From positions 1-60,596 of the IMG/VR virus record IMGVR_UViG_3300009183_000103: a DNA stretch of 60,596 nucleotides; one strand, 5' to 3'. Within the stretch, counting starts at the first letter, position 1. Every line of letters starts with the position of its first letter. Below are positions 25,363 through 34,900 of the stretch, one piece after another. Both the position numbers and the translations under genes were made by a program. The notes below the pieces were generated by a model. The model had not been told where the DNA came from. It saw nothing but the letters and a program-made list of their open reading frames with translations, and searched no databases. Origin of the DNA: a virus.

Positions 25363-26223
25363 TTACGGTGCTATGGTTACATAACCGTCGCCACCTGGAT
25401 TTGAAGCTGGTCCACCATTGGTTCCAATGGTAGGAGTAACACCTATAGGTGTTAAATTCTGACCATTTATGCCGGAATAAGCACCACTATCGCCGCCTGG
25501 TGTTGCTCCACCGGCACCTCCTAGCAAGTAGCCGCCACCACCGCCACCACCGCCACCACCGTCACCGGATTTGTCAACGCCTTGAGCACCGGCTGATGTA
25601 GCATTATACGCTGTAGCACCCTGTCCTAATCCGCCACTACCCAATCCTGCACCCCCAGCTCCGCCGCCGCCTGCGGCTACGATAATTTGAGTAGCACCTA
25701 GTCTTACTGTGGTTGCAGCTCCACCGCCGCCACCAGCACCCGATGTGCCTGATCCGCCTGCGTTACCACCGCGGCCACCATTGTATGTTCCAGCTGGATC
25801 TACACCTCCGGCTCCGCTACCAGTTCCACGGACTCCGCCTGCTCCAGCACGGCCACCGCCACCAACTATAAATGTAAATACATCACCGGGTGTTACTTGT
25901 ATAGTAGCTGTTACAACGTTACCAGCAAAGCCAACAGTAGCCGGGTTGCCTCCATCACCACCACCAGATCCACCACCGGCACCAGCTACGATTAAGTTAG
26001 CAGAATGCACACCAGCTGGGATAGTATAGGTATAAGTTCCCGGAGTGCTATAAGTTGTTGTGGTTATATTGTCGGGGTAGAATTGTTTCCAGGTACCATT
26101 ATCATTAACGTATCCGTATCTTACATTAGCAAAAGCACCACCAGTATGCACATAAAGTTGTTGGACCTGATATTGAACATTTCCCGGGCTTGCAGTAGTT
26201 CCGTAGACATATAACTTTGGCAT
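25363..26223 (-). CDS. Glycine-rich adhesin-like fibre protein
   Basis: 286 residues. The N-terminal about 85 residues contain LYVHTGGAFANVRYGYVNDN and a TYTYTIPAGVHSANL strand; the rest is a Gly-rich array with long Gly runs, such as GAGGGSGGGDGG and GDGGGGGGGGGGYLLGG, ending PGGDGYVTIAP. VTPGDVFTFIVGGGG is typical of glycine-rich phage and bacterial surface domains. By analogy with T-even gp38 adhesins, which stack polyglycine helices at the fibre tip, it may determine receptor specificity. It starts in a TAATG overlap with the fibre gene upstream. A late motif in the next interval suggests the downstream gene is separately promoted. Confidence 0.75.
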   Translation of the reverse strand: MPKLYVYGTTASPGNVQYQVQQLYVHTGGAFANVRYGYVNDNGTWKQFYPDNITTTTYSTPGTYTYTIPAGVHSANLIVAGAGGGSGGGDGGNPATVGFAGNVVTATIQVTPGDVFTFIVGGGGRAGAGGVRGTGSGAGGVDPAGTYNGGRGGNAGGSGTSGAGGGGGAATTVRLGATQIIVAAGGGGAGGAGLGSGGLGQGATAYNATSAGAQGVDKSGDGGGGGGGGGGYLLGGAGGATPGGDSGAYSGINGQNLTPIGVTPTIGTNGGPASNPGGDGYVTIAP

Positions 26224-27506
26224 TATACTTGATACCAGATATCTCCATTACTGCCACCGCTCGGGGGCGATGCAGATATGGTTTTATTACCTTGGCTGTT
26301 CTTACCGGCTGTTGCGATAGTTGTAGTTACATAACTTTGAGTAGCCACAACATTACTTGCGATTAGGATAGATCCAGCTACAGTTAAATTACTTGATACA
26401 TTGATAATATTGGCAGTTACGTTACCAACGATATTACCAAAGAATGTCCGAGCATGTACGTTAGCAAAATTAGTAGATGAACTACCAATATCAATGGTTC
26501 CTACATTGGTTGGTAACAATCCATTCTGGATACTTACTGCTCCTATCAATGTGCTAGTACCAGCTACTGACAGTGCTCCGCCTGCTGAGAAGTTGTCTGT
26601 AACAGCAATAGATTTTTCAAAACTCACACTGCCTGTGCTACCGCTGATCGCAATAGGTTTGACAGTGTTATCCCCAGCAACGTTGGCATAAAAATTAATA
26701 TCTTTGTTATTAGTCGTTCCGGTAAAGTTAACTTCGGTGGCCTGTGTTGATATATTCAATCCACTACCTACGATTAAATTACCACCAACTGTTAGTTGAT
26801 ACGCAGTAGAAGTATTTTGATCGCTACGGAGGAATTGGCCAGCAGTGACCCCATTTAAGAATAATGCATTACTAGCATCACCCGTAAATTGTGCACCAGT
26901 TAATGTGCTGGAACTTACTAGATTAAATCCGGGTTTGATCGTAGCAAAGCCAGCGATGGATGTCTGTGGAGTAAATGTTGCGTCATAGCTGATGATACCA
27001 ACTATGTTATTATTAACCTTAAATTGTATGACTACGTGATTGTTACTGCTAGAGTCTACGATAGTAGTAACCACTGCTCCTGATCCAGCTAGGGTGCTGG
27101 GAGGACCGATAAGTATCCAATCTAAATCTACTTCACTCCAAGCATAAAGCTGATTATTGGCAGTATCGAACCATAAGTCCCCGGGCGACCCAGATGCAGG
27201 AGCTCCATCTTGTGAAATACTGCTGCCGACAGGTTTCCAAACATTCGCTCCAGTATTCCATACTTTCAATGTGTTTATAGTTGGAGTGGTGTCATACCAA
27301 AGCATACCTGTAAGTCTTTTTGCTTGATCAGGTGCTGTATTAGCGGCAAAATTTTCTAGAAGATGTACAAAGTTTTCATTTAAGAAAGCACCATAACCTG
27401 CGTAGTCTCTACCAATTAAAGTTAGTGGAGTAGCAGAGGTATTGATTGTTGCGTCTTGGACTGTGGCAATTGGATTGCCAATCGTAGTAGTTATTGAATA
27501 TGCCAT
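26223..27506 (-). CDS. Tail fibre-like protein, paralogue 2 (427 aa)
   Basis: 427 residues. The N-terminal domain DYAGYGAFLNENFVHLLENF, then LTGMLWYD and VWKPVGSS, repeats that of 23890-25326. The central part shares STLTGAQFTG. The C-terminus differs: instead of the ADLAERFESD domain it ends in a repeat region (VAGSILIASNVVATQSYV) and SNGDIWYQV. A common base and variable tips are the usual pattern of recombining fibre genes. It directly precedes the glycine-rich protein, which might be its tip adhesin (inference). Confidence 0.75.
   Translation of the reverse strand: MAYSITTTIGNPIATVQDATINTSATPLTLIGRDYAGYGAFLNENFVHLLENFAANTAPDQAKRLTGMLWYDTTPTINTLKVWNTGANVWKPVGSSISQDGAPASGSPGDLWFDTANNQLYAWSEVDLDWILIGPPSTLAGSGAVVTTIVDSSSNNHVVIQFKVNNNIVGIISYDATFTPQTSIAGFATIKPGFNLVSSSTLTGAQFTGDASNALFLNGVTAGQFLRSDQNTSTAYQLTVGGNLIVGSGLNISTQATEVNFTGTTNNKDINFYANVAGDNTVKPIAISGSTGSVSFEKSIAVTDNFSAGGALSVAGTSTLIGAVSIQNGLLPTNVGTIDIGSSSTNFANVHARTFFGNIVGNVTANIINVSSNLTVAGSILIASNVVATQSYVTTTIATAGKNSQGNKTISASPPSGGSNGDIWYQV
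26890..26911. repeat. 22-bp identical repeat, copy 2 (fibre gene)
   Basis: Partner of 24716-24737. It lies at the corresponding codons of the second fibre paralogue, so it reflects shared ancestry and perhaps ongoing exchange rather than an independent mobile sequence. Confidence 0.85.
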
Positions 27507-27519
27507 TCTTTCGCCTTAA

Positions 27520-28902
27520 TTAACTTTCTATTTGGAACCAGAAATCACCATCAAACGTTCCAGCATCATTTACACCTACTTGAGGTTCGGCTGTGCTGAC
27601 GATCTTAGCACTGCGATGTGCCGCGTTACCCCACCATTGTCCTGCTGTTCTTACATAACCTGTTGATGCTACTGAAGAATCACCCGATCCTCCTCGGTTA
27701 GCCGTAATAACGTTAGCTGTAGCACCGTTTTCTAAATAAACACCAGCACTGGTAGCTGTCATCACCGTGGATCCATCAATGACTAAGTTTGCAGATCCAG
27801 ATCCACTGTCATTGATCCACATCCAACTATTGTTTTGATAGATCTTGTATGGGAATAAGCCCGATAATCCTGATGATACAAATTCTGTAGTTGCAATCAT
27901 CGTATTACTTGTACCAGCTGGTGCTGTTACTGCTGTTGAAATGCCCCATAGGTTAGCATTGATAAATCTATTATCAACATATTGTTTAGTAGTAACGCCC
28001 AATACCGTTGTTGGATCAGCAGCAACTTCAACCGCACCCGTAACTGCATTGATGCTGAGATATTGTGTAGCAACACCTGCTGTTGTAGCTTTAACACTAA
28101 TGTTACCACCGTTGATATTGTTCGTAATAGTTAGCGCATTACCTGCTGTTGATAGTGTAGCAACTTGATAGTTACCAAGCGTGACCCCGCCATTGTTTAG
28201 GATTGTCAATGTGCCTGTGCCACTGTTGTTGATATTGTTTCGGAAATAATTGGCCGCTGGTTGTGTGCCTAGATAACTGGAATTATTAGCTGTACCGTAG
28301 ATAGTATAGGCACTGCTCATATTCCAACCAACTTGTATCGTAGAGAAACCTGTGATTGGTGTTGCTGGAGTAAATGCCACTGAACTGATTATCGCTGTGC
28401 GTGTTCCATTGAGGTATTGTGATACCACGTTAAATGTGGTTGTGCCATCACTGATCTGTTCCCAAAGTGCGCCACTCTTACCATAGACCACGCTGTAGCC
28501 TGGACCCACTAGGATCCACCCTGAGGCAGCATACGGTGTTGTACCATCATAGCAGTATAACTGTTTGTTGACACTATCCCACCATAGGTCACCAGCTACT
28601 GTTGAGCTCGGTGGCGAAGATTGGCTGGTGCAGCTACCTACGTTTTTCCATACAGAACTAGCTGTATAAACTTTTAGGGTTTTAGCATTGGTATCATACC
28701 ATAATTGACCTGTGTTAGGACTAGTTGGAGCCACGCTATAGGCAAAGTTTACCAGTAGATCTACTAGATCTTCTGCAATGATCTCACCATAGCCGCTATA
28801 GTTACGCCCTACCAGGGTCAAGCTAGAAGCAGTATTATTTACTGTGCCATCTAATATGGTGCACAGCACTGAGTTATCTGGTAAATTAATTGTATACGAC
28901 AT
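27520..28902 (-). CDS. Tail fibre-like protein, paralogue 3 (460 aa)
   Basis: 460 residues. The N-terminal domain is NYSGYGEIIAEDLVDLLVNF, NTGQLWYDTNAKTLKVY, then a second GDLWWDS...QLYCYDG unit. It is more distant from the other two paralogues. The middle is beta-rich with NNINNSGTGTLTI, and the end is DAGTFDGDFWFQIES, comparable to the DIWYQV end of its neighbour. The SD is AGGATAA. Probably a virion fibre component; no enzyme motif is visible. Confidence 0.75.
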   Translation of the reverse strand: MSYTINLPDNSVLCTILDGTVNNTASSLTLVGRNYSGYGEIIAEDLVDLLVNFAYSVAPTSPNTGQLWYDTNAKTLKVYTASSVWKNVGSCTSQSSPPSSTVAGDLWWDSVNKQLYCYDGTTPYAASGWILVGPGYSVVYGKSGALWEQISDGTTTFNVVSQYLNGTRTAIISSVAFTPATPITGFSTIQVGWNMSSAYTIYGTANNSSYLGTQPAANYFRNNINNSGTGTLTILNNGGVTLGNYQVATLSTAGNALTITNNINGGNISVKATTAGVATQYLSINAVTGAVEVAADPTTVLGVTTKQYVDNRFINANLWGISTAVTAPAGTSNTMIATTEFVSSGLSGLFPYKIYQNNSWMWINDSGSGSANLVIDGSTVMTATSAGVYLENGATANVITANRGGSGDSSVASTGYVRTAGQWWGNAAHRSAKIVSTAEPQVGVNDAGTFDGDFWFQIES

Positions 28903-28917
28903 GTTCTATTATCCTAA

Positions 28918-29586
28918 TTATGCTGTCAAGTTTGTTAGCGTTTGAACTCTCACTGTATATTCTATTTGAATAAGCCTATTCAGTGCCTTCTGCACTGGGC
29001 TAAAAATCACGTGTGTCAGTAATGGTAATCCTGCACCCAATCCTGATTCACCCTCTAAGTAACCAAATAATCCCAATTCGTCAAATACGAAATCCCCATT
29101 GAGCGTTTGGCTGTTGTCAAATACTGCCTGTCCACTAGGTTCACCGTAGTCAAGTAAACAACTTACTACTATATCTGTATATTTTAAACCTGGAGTGTGG
29201 TTAACTATCATTTTATTATTTACTGGGTCAGTATTAGCTGAATTAGTATCGTCTACGATTTTAAAATATGTAGGATTATATAGGTCAGCGTTAGCTACAT
29301 TAGTATTTGTAGGCAAGTATGTGATAACACCTGTAGGGTCAACAGTGGTTCCACCGTTGCCAAAGTGCATTTCGCTGATAAATTTAACACCACTACCTGT
29401 GTAGTTTTTATTAGCCACAGAATTAGCTAGGGCATAACTAAAATTTTCATAGTGAATAGCATTACGCTTGTCCACAAAAACTTCTTTGGTTACAGGATCA
29501 AATATCTTGATATGTCCCTGTAGGTGTATACCACCTCGCTCATCCGGCTGTTTTTTTGGTTGATTATCTTGTGTATTAGTAGTCAT
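28918..29586 (-). CDS. Conserved virion structural protein (222 aa)
   Basis: 222 residues from ATG 29586. An upstream ATG at 29613 would add nine residues but would put the late motif GATAAATA inside the coding sequence and has no good SD. The blocks GGIHLQGHIKIFDPVTKEVF, NAIHYENFSYALANS and MHFGNGGTTVDPTGVITYLP recur, from memory, in structural proteins of marine T4-like phages. There is no enzymatic motif. It is likely a baseplate- or fibre-associated component encoded between the large fibre and the three paralogues. Confidence 0.75.
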   Translation of the reverse strand: MTTNTQDNQPKKQPDERGGIHLQGHIKIFDPVTKEVFVDKRNAIHYENFSYALANSVANKNYTGSGVKFISEMHFGNGGTTVDPTGVITYLPTNTNVANADLYNPTYFKIVDDTNSANTDPVNNKMIVNHTPGLKYTDIVVSCLLDYGEPSGQAVFDNSQTLNGDFVFDELGLFGYLEGESGLGAGLPLLTHVIFSPVQKALNRLIQIEYTVRVQTLTNLTA

Positions 29587-29591
29587 ATTCT

Positions 29592-29599
29592 TATTTATC
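29592..29599 (-). promoter_or_regulatory. T4-late-type motif GATAAATA, five bases before ATG
   Basis: The minus-strand order is GATAAATA, AGAAT, then ATG at 29586. With the T4 late spacing the first transcribed base is the A of ATG, predicting a leaderless message for the structural gene. Confidence 0.6.
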
Positions 29600-29622
29600 G
29601 CTTTATTATCCATGGAATTTTC

Positions 29623-31932
29623 TTACCATATCGCTAAATTAGCGCGACGCCATGTATTATTAGCAATACACACATAAACATAACTGCTGTCGTAGCTGAT
29701 TTGTCCGGTAGTTCCTACTGAGTTATTAGCTGCTGGAACATAAACATTGCAGACAATTAAATTGCCGCAAATGGTTACATTTGAATTACTAAACGTAGTA
29801 ATTACATTTCCAGCTAATGTTCCACCAACGTGGACTTTAACTGTGGTATTGGGTGTATCTGTTCCTAGGGTTAAGTTTCCTGAATTGATGTAAACATATC
29901 CGTCATTTTTACCGCTGATCGTCCAGGCGCTAGATACAAAATTATTACCATTTATGCCCATGTCAATATATTTGCTAGTGTCTGTGCCGTTGGGGGCTGT
30001 GGCAATAAAGTCTGCGCTTACTAGATTACCAAAACTGTTAATATTTTGTACGTTTAATTGTATATAACTGTTAGCATCGTTAATAGCATTGACTATTATA
30101 TTACCATATGAGATTTGACTAGGGAATCCAATGTTGGCAACTCCAAATACTGTTAAGTTTCCATTGACTGTCGTGGCTCCAATATTACCATTATACGTTG
30201 GTAGATATGAAGTTACTTGAACGTTACTATAATTAGTACCAGCAGTGGTTTGTAGAGTATTATCCGGGAATGTCACGCTGCCGTTGCTGTTAAAGTTCCA
30301 CGCTGTAGAGCCAGCATTGGCCGCTAGTCTTACAGCTTTGCCACTCTCTGCTCCTATGTATAAGTTACCACTGCTTAATGTATTGATCTCTCCGGCTGGT
30401 AGTGTTAAGTTACCACTGGCATTAAATATCCATTGTTGAGAAACATTACCATCACTGTTGGTTTCTAATACTACATTATCACTAGCATAAACTGCGGCAT
30501 TACCTGCGTCTGTTAAATATATGCTGGTAGCATCGCTGTTAACGTTGCTGGTAAAAACTGCTGTGTTTGCGTCTTCATTATAGATCGCTGTATTATCAGG
30601 TAAGGCGATATTACCATCAATGAATAGTTCGCCGGTTGGACTAGAAATAGTGTCTGTTGATAAAGGAGCAAGATTACCAAATGCTACCAATGTATTGGCA
30701 ACAAAGTTTGGAGTTACGTTTTGTAATGGTGTGCAAGAAACGTTACCAGATGTCACACCTGTGACCGAGCCTATTGGATACGCTCCCCAATAGATCTGCA
30801 TACCCACTTCAACTCCGGTGGTATCGGCTACATAGAACCATGTAATTCCGCTTGGGTTGAATCCCCAATATTGGCTTCCGACTATGGTGGTTGTTGTTGC
30901 TTCACTGAATGTAATACTGCCATCTGCACCGTATAATTCTGTAGCACCTAATCCAACAGTGTCAGTAGTAACTCCATAAACATCAATATTACCAGCTGAT
31001 ATATCACCATTGACATCAATAGTTGTATCACCAGGGAATGTTGTAGTGCCGTCTGTGTCAAATGTCCAGGTACCTGCACCTGCGTATACGCTAGCATTGC
31101 CACCATCAGTTAAAGACAATCTTGTAGTTTCGGCAATGATATTACTTGTAAAGACTGCTGTGCTTGAATCTTCATTGTAGATTGCTGTGCTGTCAGGTAA
31201 TAATATACTACCTGGGGTGGTTAATTCTCCTTCCGCTCCAAATCTCCATGCAGTGTTGCCAACATAGATCGCTGGCGGAGGAGCACCTATGATTTCAGTG
31301 ACTCTAATTGTAGCATTACTTACAGGAAATCCATTACCCGGATTAGGAACATTATCGTTAACAACCGTTATAAGATCACCCACATGGAATGCGTTACCAG
31401 AGTCAACTATGGCCACACTTGTGATTGACCTATCTGGTGGTTGACTAACGGATTGAGCACTAACGGTACAATAAGCTCCATTTACTTGATTAATACCTAG
31501 TAGAAAGGTTGGGCCTGCAATAAATCCTTGACCACCAGCGACCACTGATGCACTGCTGATTCCCCCTACTGCACCACTTAAACTAACCGCGCGACCACTG
31601 ACATTACCAGTATAGGTATCTAACCCAGTTGTGCCTACATTAGCACCAGCAAAAGTTAGTCGTCCGCCTGCTGTGGCTAACGCAACACCACCAATATAAA
31701 TCGTTGTATTGCTGATCCAAAGATCTTTCCACCATGTAGTAGAGTTACCAAGGCTATAAGTATTGCTGGCTAACGGAATAACGTTACCGGCTTGTCCTAA
31801 GATATAATTTTGTAGTTGATCAACGTTGGCTTTTACGGTTGTTGGTGTGCCCGTGATGTTGCTGACTATAGGTAACAGGACATTACCCTGTACCGCAGCT
31901 ACATTTCCAAGTTGGCTAATCTTAATTGTCAT
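29623..31932 (-). CDS. Large fibre-like virion protein with internal repeats (769 aa)
   Basis: 769 residues. The start MTIKISQLGNVAAVQGNVLLP is of the kind seen in T4-like aquatic phage fibres. Two internal copies of a unit (LPDSTAIYNEDSSTAVFTS and LPDNTAIYNEDANTAVFTS, near residues 244 and 443) each continue with SL/IYLTD-G-GNA-VYA, and many W-F and TFP beta-repeat signatures (WTFDTDGTTTFPG, WNFNSNGSVTFPDN) follow. This is typical of trimeric beta-fibres. It starts three bases after the giant gene with SD GAGGAA; a GATAAATA lies 46 bases upstream. Confidence 0.78.
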   Translation of the reverse strand: MTIKISQLGNVAAVQGNVLLPIVSNITGTPTTVKANVDQLQNYILGQAGNVIPLASNTYSLGNSTTWWKDLWISNTTIYIGGVALATAGGRLTFAGANVGTTGLDTYTGNVSGRAVSLSGAVGGISSASVVAGGQGFIAGPTFLLGINQVNGAYCTVSAQSVSQPPDRSITSVAIVDSGNAFHVGDLITVVNDNVPNPGNGFPVSNATIRVTEIIGAPPPAIYVGNTAWRFGAEGELTTPGSILLPDSTAIYNEDSSTAVFTSNIIAETTRLSLTDGGNASVYAGAGTWTFDTDGTTTFPGDTTIDVNGDISAGNIDVYGVTTDTVGLGATELYGADGSITFSEATTTTIVGSQYWGFNPSGITWFYVADTTGVEVGMQIYWGAYPIGSVTGVTSGNVSCTPLQNVTPNFVANTLVAFGNLAPLSTDTISSPTGELFIDGNIALPDNTAIYNEDANTAVFTSNVNSDATSIYLTDAGNAAVYASDNVVLETNSDGNVSQQWIFNASGNLTLPAGEINTLSSGNLYIGAESGKAVRLAANAGSTAWNFNSNGSVTFPDNTLQTTAGTNYSNVQVTSYLPTYNGNIGATTVNGNLTVFGVANIGFPSQISYGNIIVNAINDANSYIQLNVQNINSFGNLVSADFIATAPNGTDTSKYIDMGINGNNFVSSAWTISGKNDGYVYINSGNLTLGTDTPNTTVKVHVGGTLAGNVITTFSNSNVTICGNLIVCNVYVPAANNSVGTTGQISYDSSYVYVCIANNTWRRANLAIW

Positions 31933-31934
31933 TG

Positions 31935-34900
31935 TTATTCCTCAGTGTAAATTGCTACATTGCCTTCAGTGTTTATCGTATTTATCGCATCTTCAGTGAT
32001 GAGTTCGTTCGGTACTCCAGGAATAATGCCATTGACTATTGGGAATTGTTTCAAGAACAATGTTGCTGGTGTAGTAGATCCTCCCATTCCGGTGCCGTCT
32101 AAAGCAGTTCCGGTTCCTGCGTTATAGAATACGTTAGCATTATATAATAGGTTACCGACTGTGGTATTACCTAATATAGTATTAGGTATGATTTGATTCT
32201 GTCCAGCATCTATTACATTTTCGCCTGCTGAATGTGTAAAGTAAGCACCGGTTCCTTGTGTTCCTCTACGTAGTTGTCCTAAGACGTGTCGTCCTGGCAA
32301 CACTGAAACATTAGCATAGCTAAATGTGCTTGCATATACATTACCTGTAGTTAAGAAATCAACACCGTCATAGGTAATTGCTGACCCAACTGCATACATT
32401 GTGTTAGCTGTCCATAATGCAGGAGTGTATACAGTCTTGGTATAGAACGTGATACGTTCGCCGTTGATGAATATTGCACCCGGACGAGCATATAATGTGC
32501 TAGGGCTACTTAACCCTGATGAATCAGCTACATAGATATTAGCATCTGTCAGATACAATGTCTGAGTTAATATAGTGGTGTTAGCTGTAGAAATTCTCAG
32601 ATAACTAGCTTCATCTGTCATGTTATCAAATATACGATAAGCTACTACATTAGCGTTACCATCGATCTGAGTATAGATACGCATATCTAAGGTATCATAG
32701 GTTCTACCCGGAACTAGTTCTTCCGGAGCATGACTATTAACTGGATCAACGAATGCACCACCATAGGTAACGATATCTTGTGGCGCTGTTCCTAGGCTTA
32801 GTTGGCTAAACAAGCTATACATAGCTACATCAACTGAACGTGTAGATAGTAATGCTATACCATCTGTGCTGTATTGGACAGCGTCATATGATGCTATATC
32901 ATATCTACGACCATACAGTGGGCTTAATGTAAAGTCTGCACCTTGCACCGGTAGTGCTGGGTAATCAATACCAGGAACTAATTGATCTAGACTATTGTAA
33001 GTTGCAGTAATAGTATCATCTGTAGTTAAGTTAATATTAACTGACAGAGTTACCTGTGTTACTTTGATTGGTATACCGCCGTAACTGAATGGTACTAGGT
33101 TAGCTGTGACTGTGGATTGGGCATCTAAATTAATACTGTGAGCAAACCAGCTGTTAGTTTCAACTGAAGCTTCAAATGGAATACCTATTCCACTAACATA
33201 TTCGCCTTTAGCATATAGGTTGTTAATAAATCTGCCAGGCTTTGGTGAAGATTCAAGTGCAGGACTGATATTACCTACGATACCTGAAATAACACTGCTG
33301 CCGTTGGCAATATTACCAACAATAGTGCCTCGACTGTTGATCATTATAGTCACATCAGCAACCACATTAGCTACATAGCATGATGGTACATTACCAGTGA
33401 TTTCATTTCCAGTGATATACATGCCCGGGATTAATGTAGGGGCATTGAATACATAGATAGTATTAGTATTGGTCGCAGAATTAGCTAGTGTTAATGGAAT
33501 TGATATCACATCAATGGCCGGCATCACGTCAGTTGGTTCATAGTAACCAATAATGCGATCGTTGGCATTAGTAAATAAATTAGCTGTGTATTCAGTATAG
33601 TTATTTGGAATAAAACTACTACCAGTTGTAATATTACTATTAACGGTGTAGGCTTTACGGATCATCACATTACCATCTGGGAATGCATAACTAACTATCT
33701 GACCTGCGGTATACGTTGTGTTACTTGCCCAGCGTGTAACCGTAGTATCATAGCTAATACGATCAAATTTTATCTTAGTGTCAAAGCTACGAGCAAACGG
33801 GCTCTTCATCACTGCATAGGCATTAGCCCTGCTGGTGTTGCTACCGTTGATAATTACTGCCGGAGTTGTAGTATACCCACTACCTGCGTTGGTTAGTGTA
33901 ATTGCTGTTATAGCACCAATGTTTCCATCAATAGTTGCTACCGCTGTAGCACCAGACCCATTACCGTCTACACTAGTAATAGTCACTGAGGGCGGAGTTT
34001 GATAGTTAGCACCCGGCGATGATATCTGTATGCTTGACACTATAAGATTCCTATTTGCATACCATTGATTATACGGGAATGTCTGCCAAGTAGCAGAGTC
34101 TTCCTCAACATAAGGATTTTCACCACTCGGACTACGGAATATACCGTAACCAGTTGATGTGTCATAATACGCCGGAAGATCAAAGTCAGTGATACTACCT
34201 TCAAATACGTCATCACCTGTATAGTTAATCAGATATTCACGTATCTTAGTCCTATAGGGCTTAATCTCATCGATGTAATCTTCATAGTATGTTTGATTAT
34301 CAACCACATAGCTTGGGTATTGTGCTAATGATCTTAATTTGTGTGTGACGCTGATAAAGCTAGATTTAAACAACCAGTCAACATAGTTTTGTTCTGTTAA
34401 TAGATAGTTGATCAAGATAAAAAACAGATTATTAAATTCTCCCTGCAACGTATTAGTAAATATGGTATCATTTAATGTAGATACGATAGCACGTATTTCG
34501 TCATTGGGATTTTGATCGAATCTGTTGCTGTCAAAATCCTGATTACCAAATCCAAGCCCGTTACCAGCAAAATCACCCAATGATGTGGATAGCTGTATAG
34601 TACCGTTTTGTATACCCACAACCTGTAATGATCCATCATTCTGTACCACTACTAATTGCCAGGTACCTGCGCCAGTAGCATTGCTGATGTAGATGATTAT
34701 ACCTTCAGTGGCTTGTAATTTTAGCGCATCATTGGTAGTCGCCACGCTGAAGTCTGGTTTAGTTGCTGAGCTATATCCGTCAGCATACCAATCAATGTAG
34801 ATCCAGTATTGATTGGTCTTGTATGATTGTACCCGTGCAATACTCCATGCTTTATCAACAGTTAATTCATATAATACCCAAAGACCATTCTGAGTAGTAT

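Noticed and set aside
25709-26029. Proline-rich plus-strand frame
   Set aside because: It is the antisense shadow of the glycine-rich adhesin: Gly codons (GGN) read as Pro (CCN) on the other strand.
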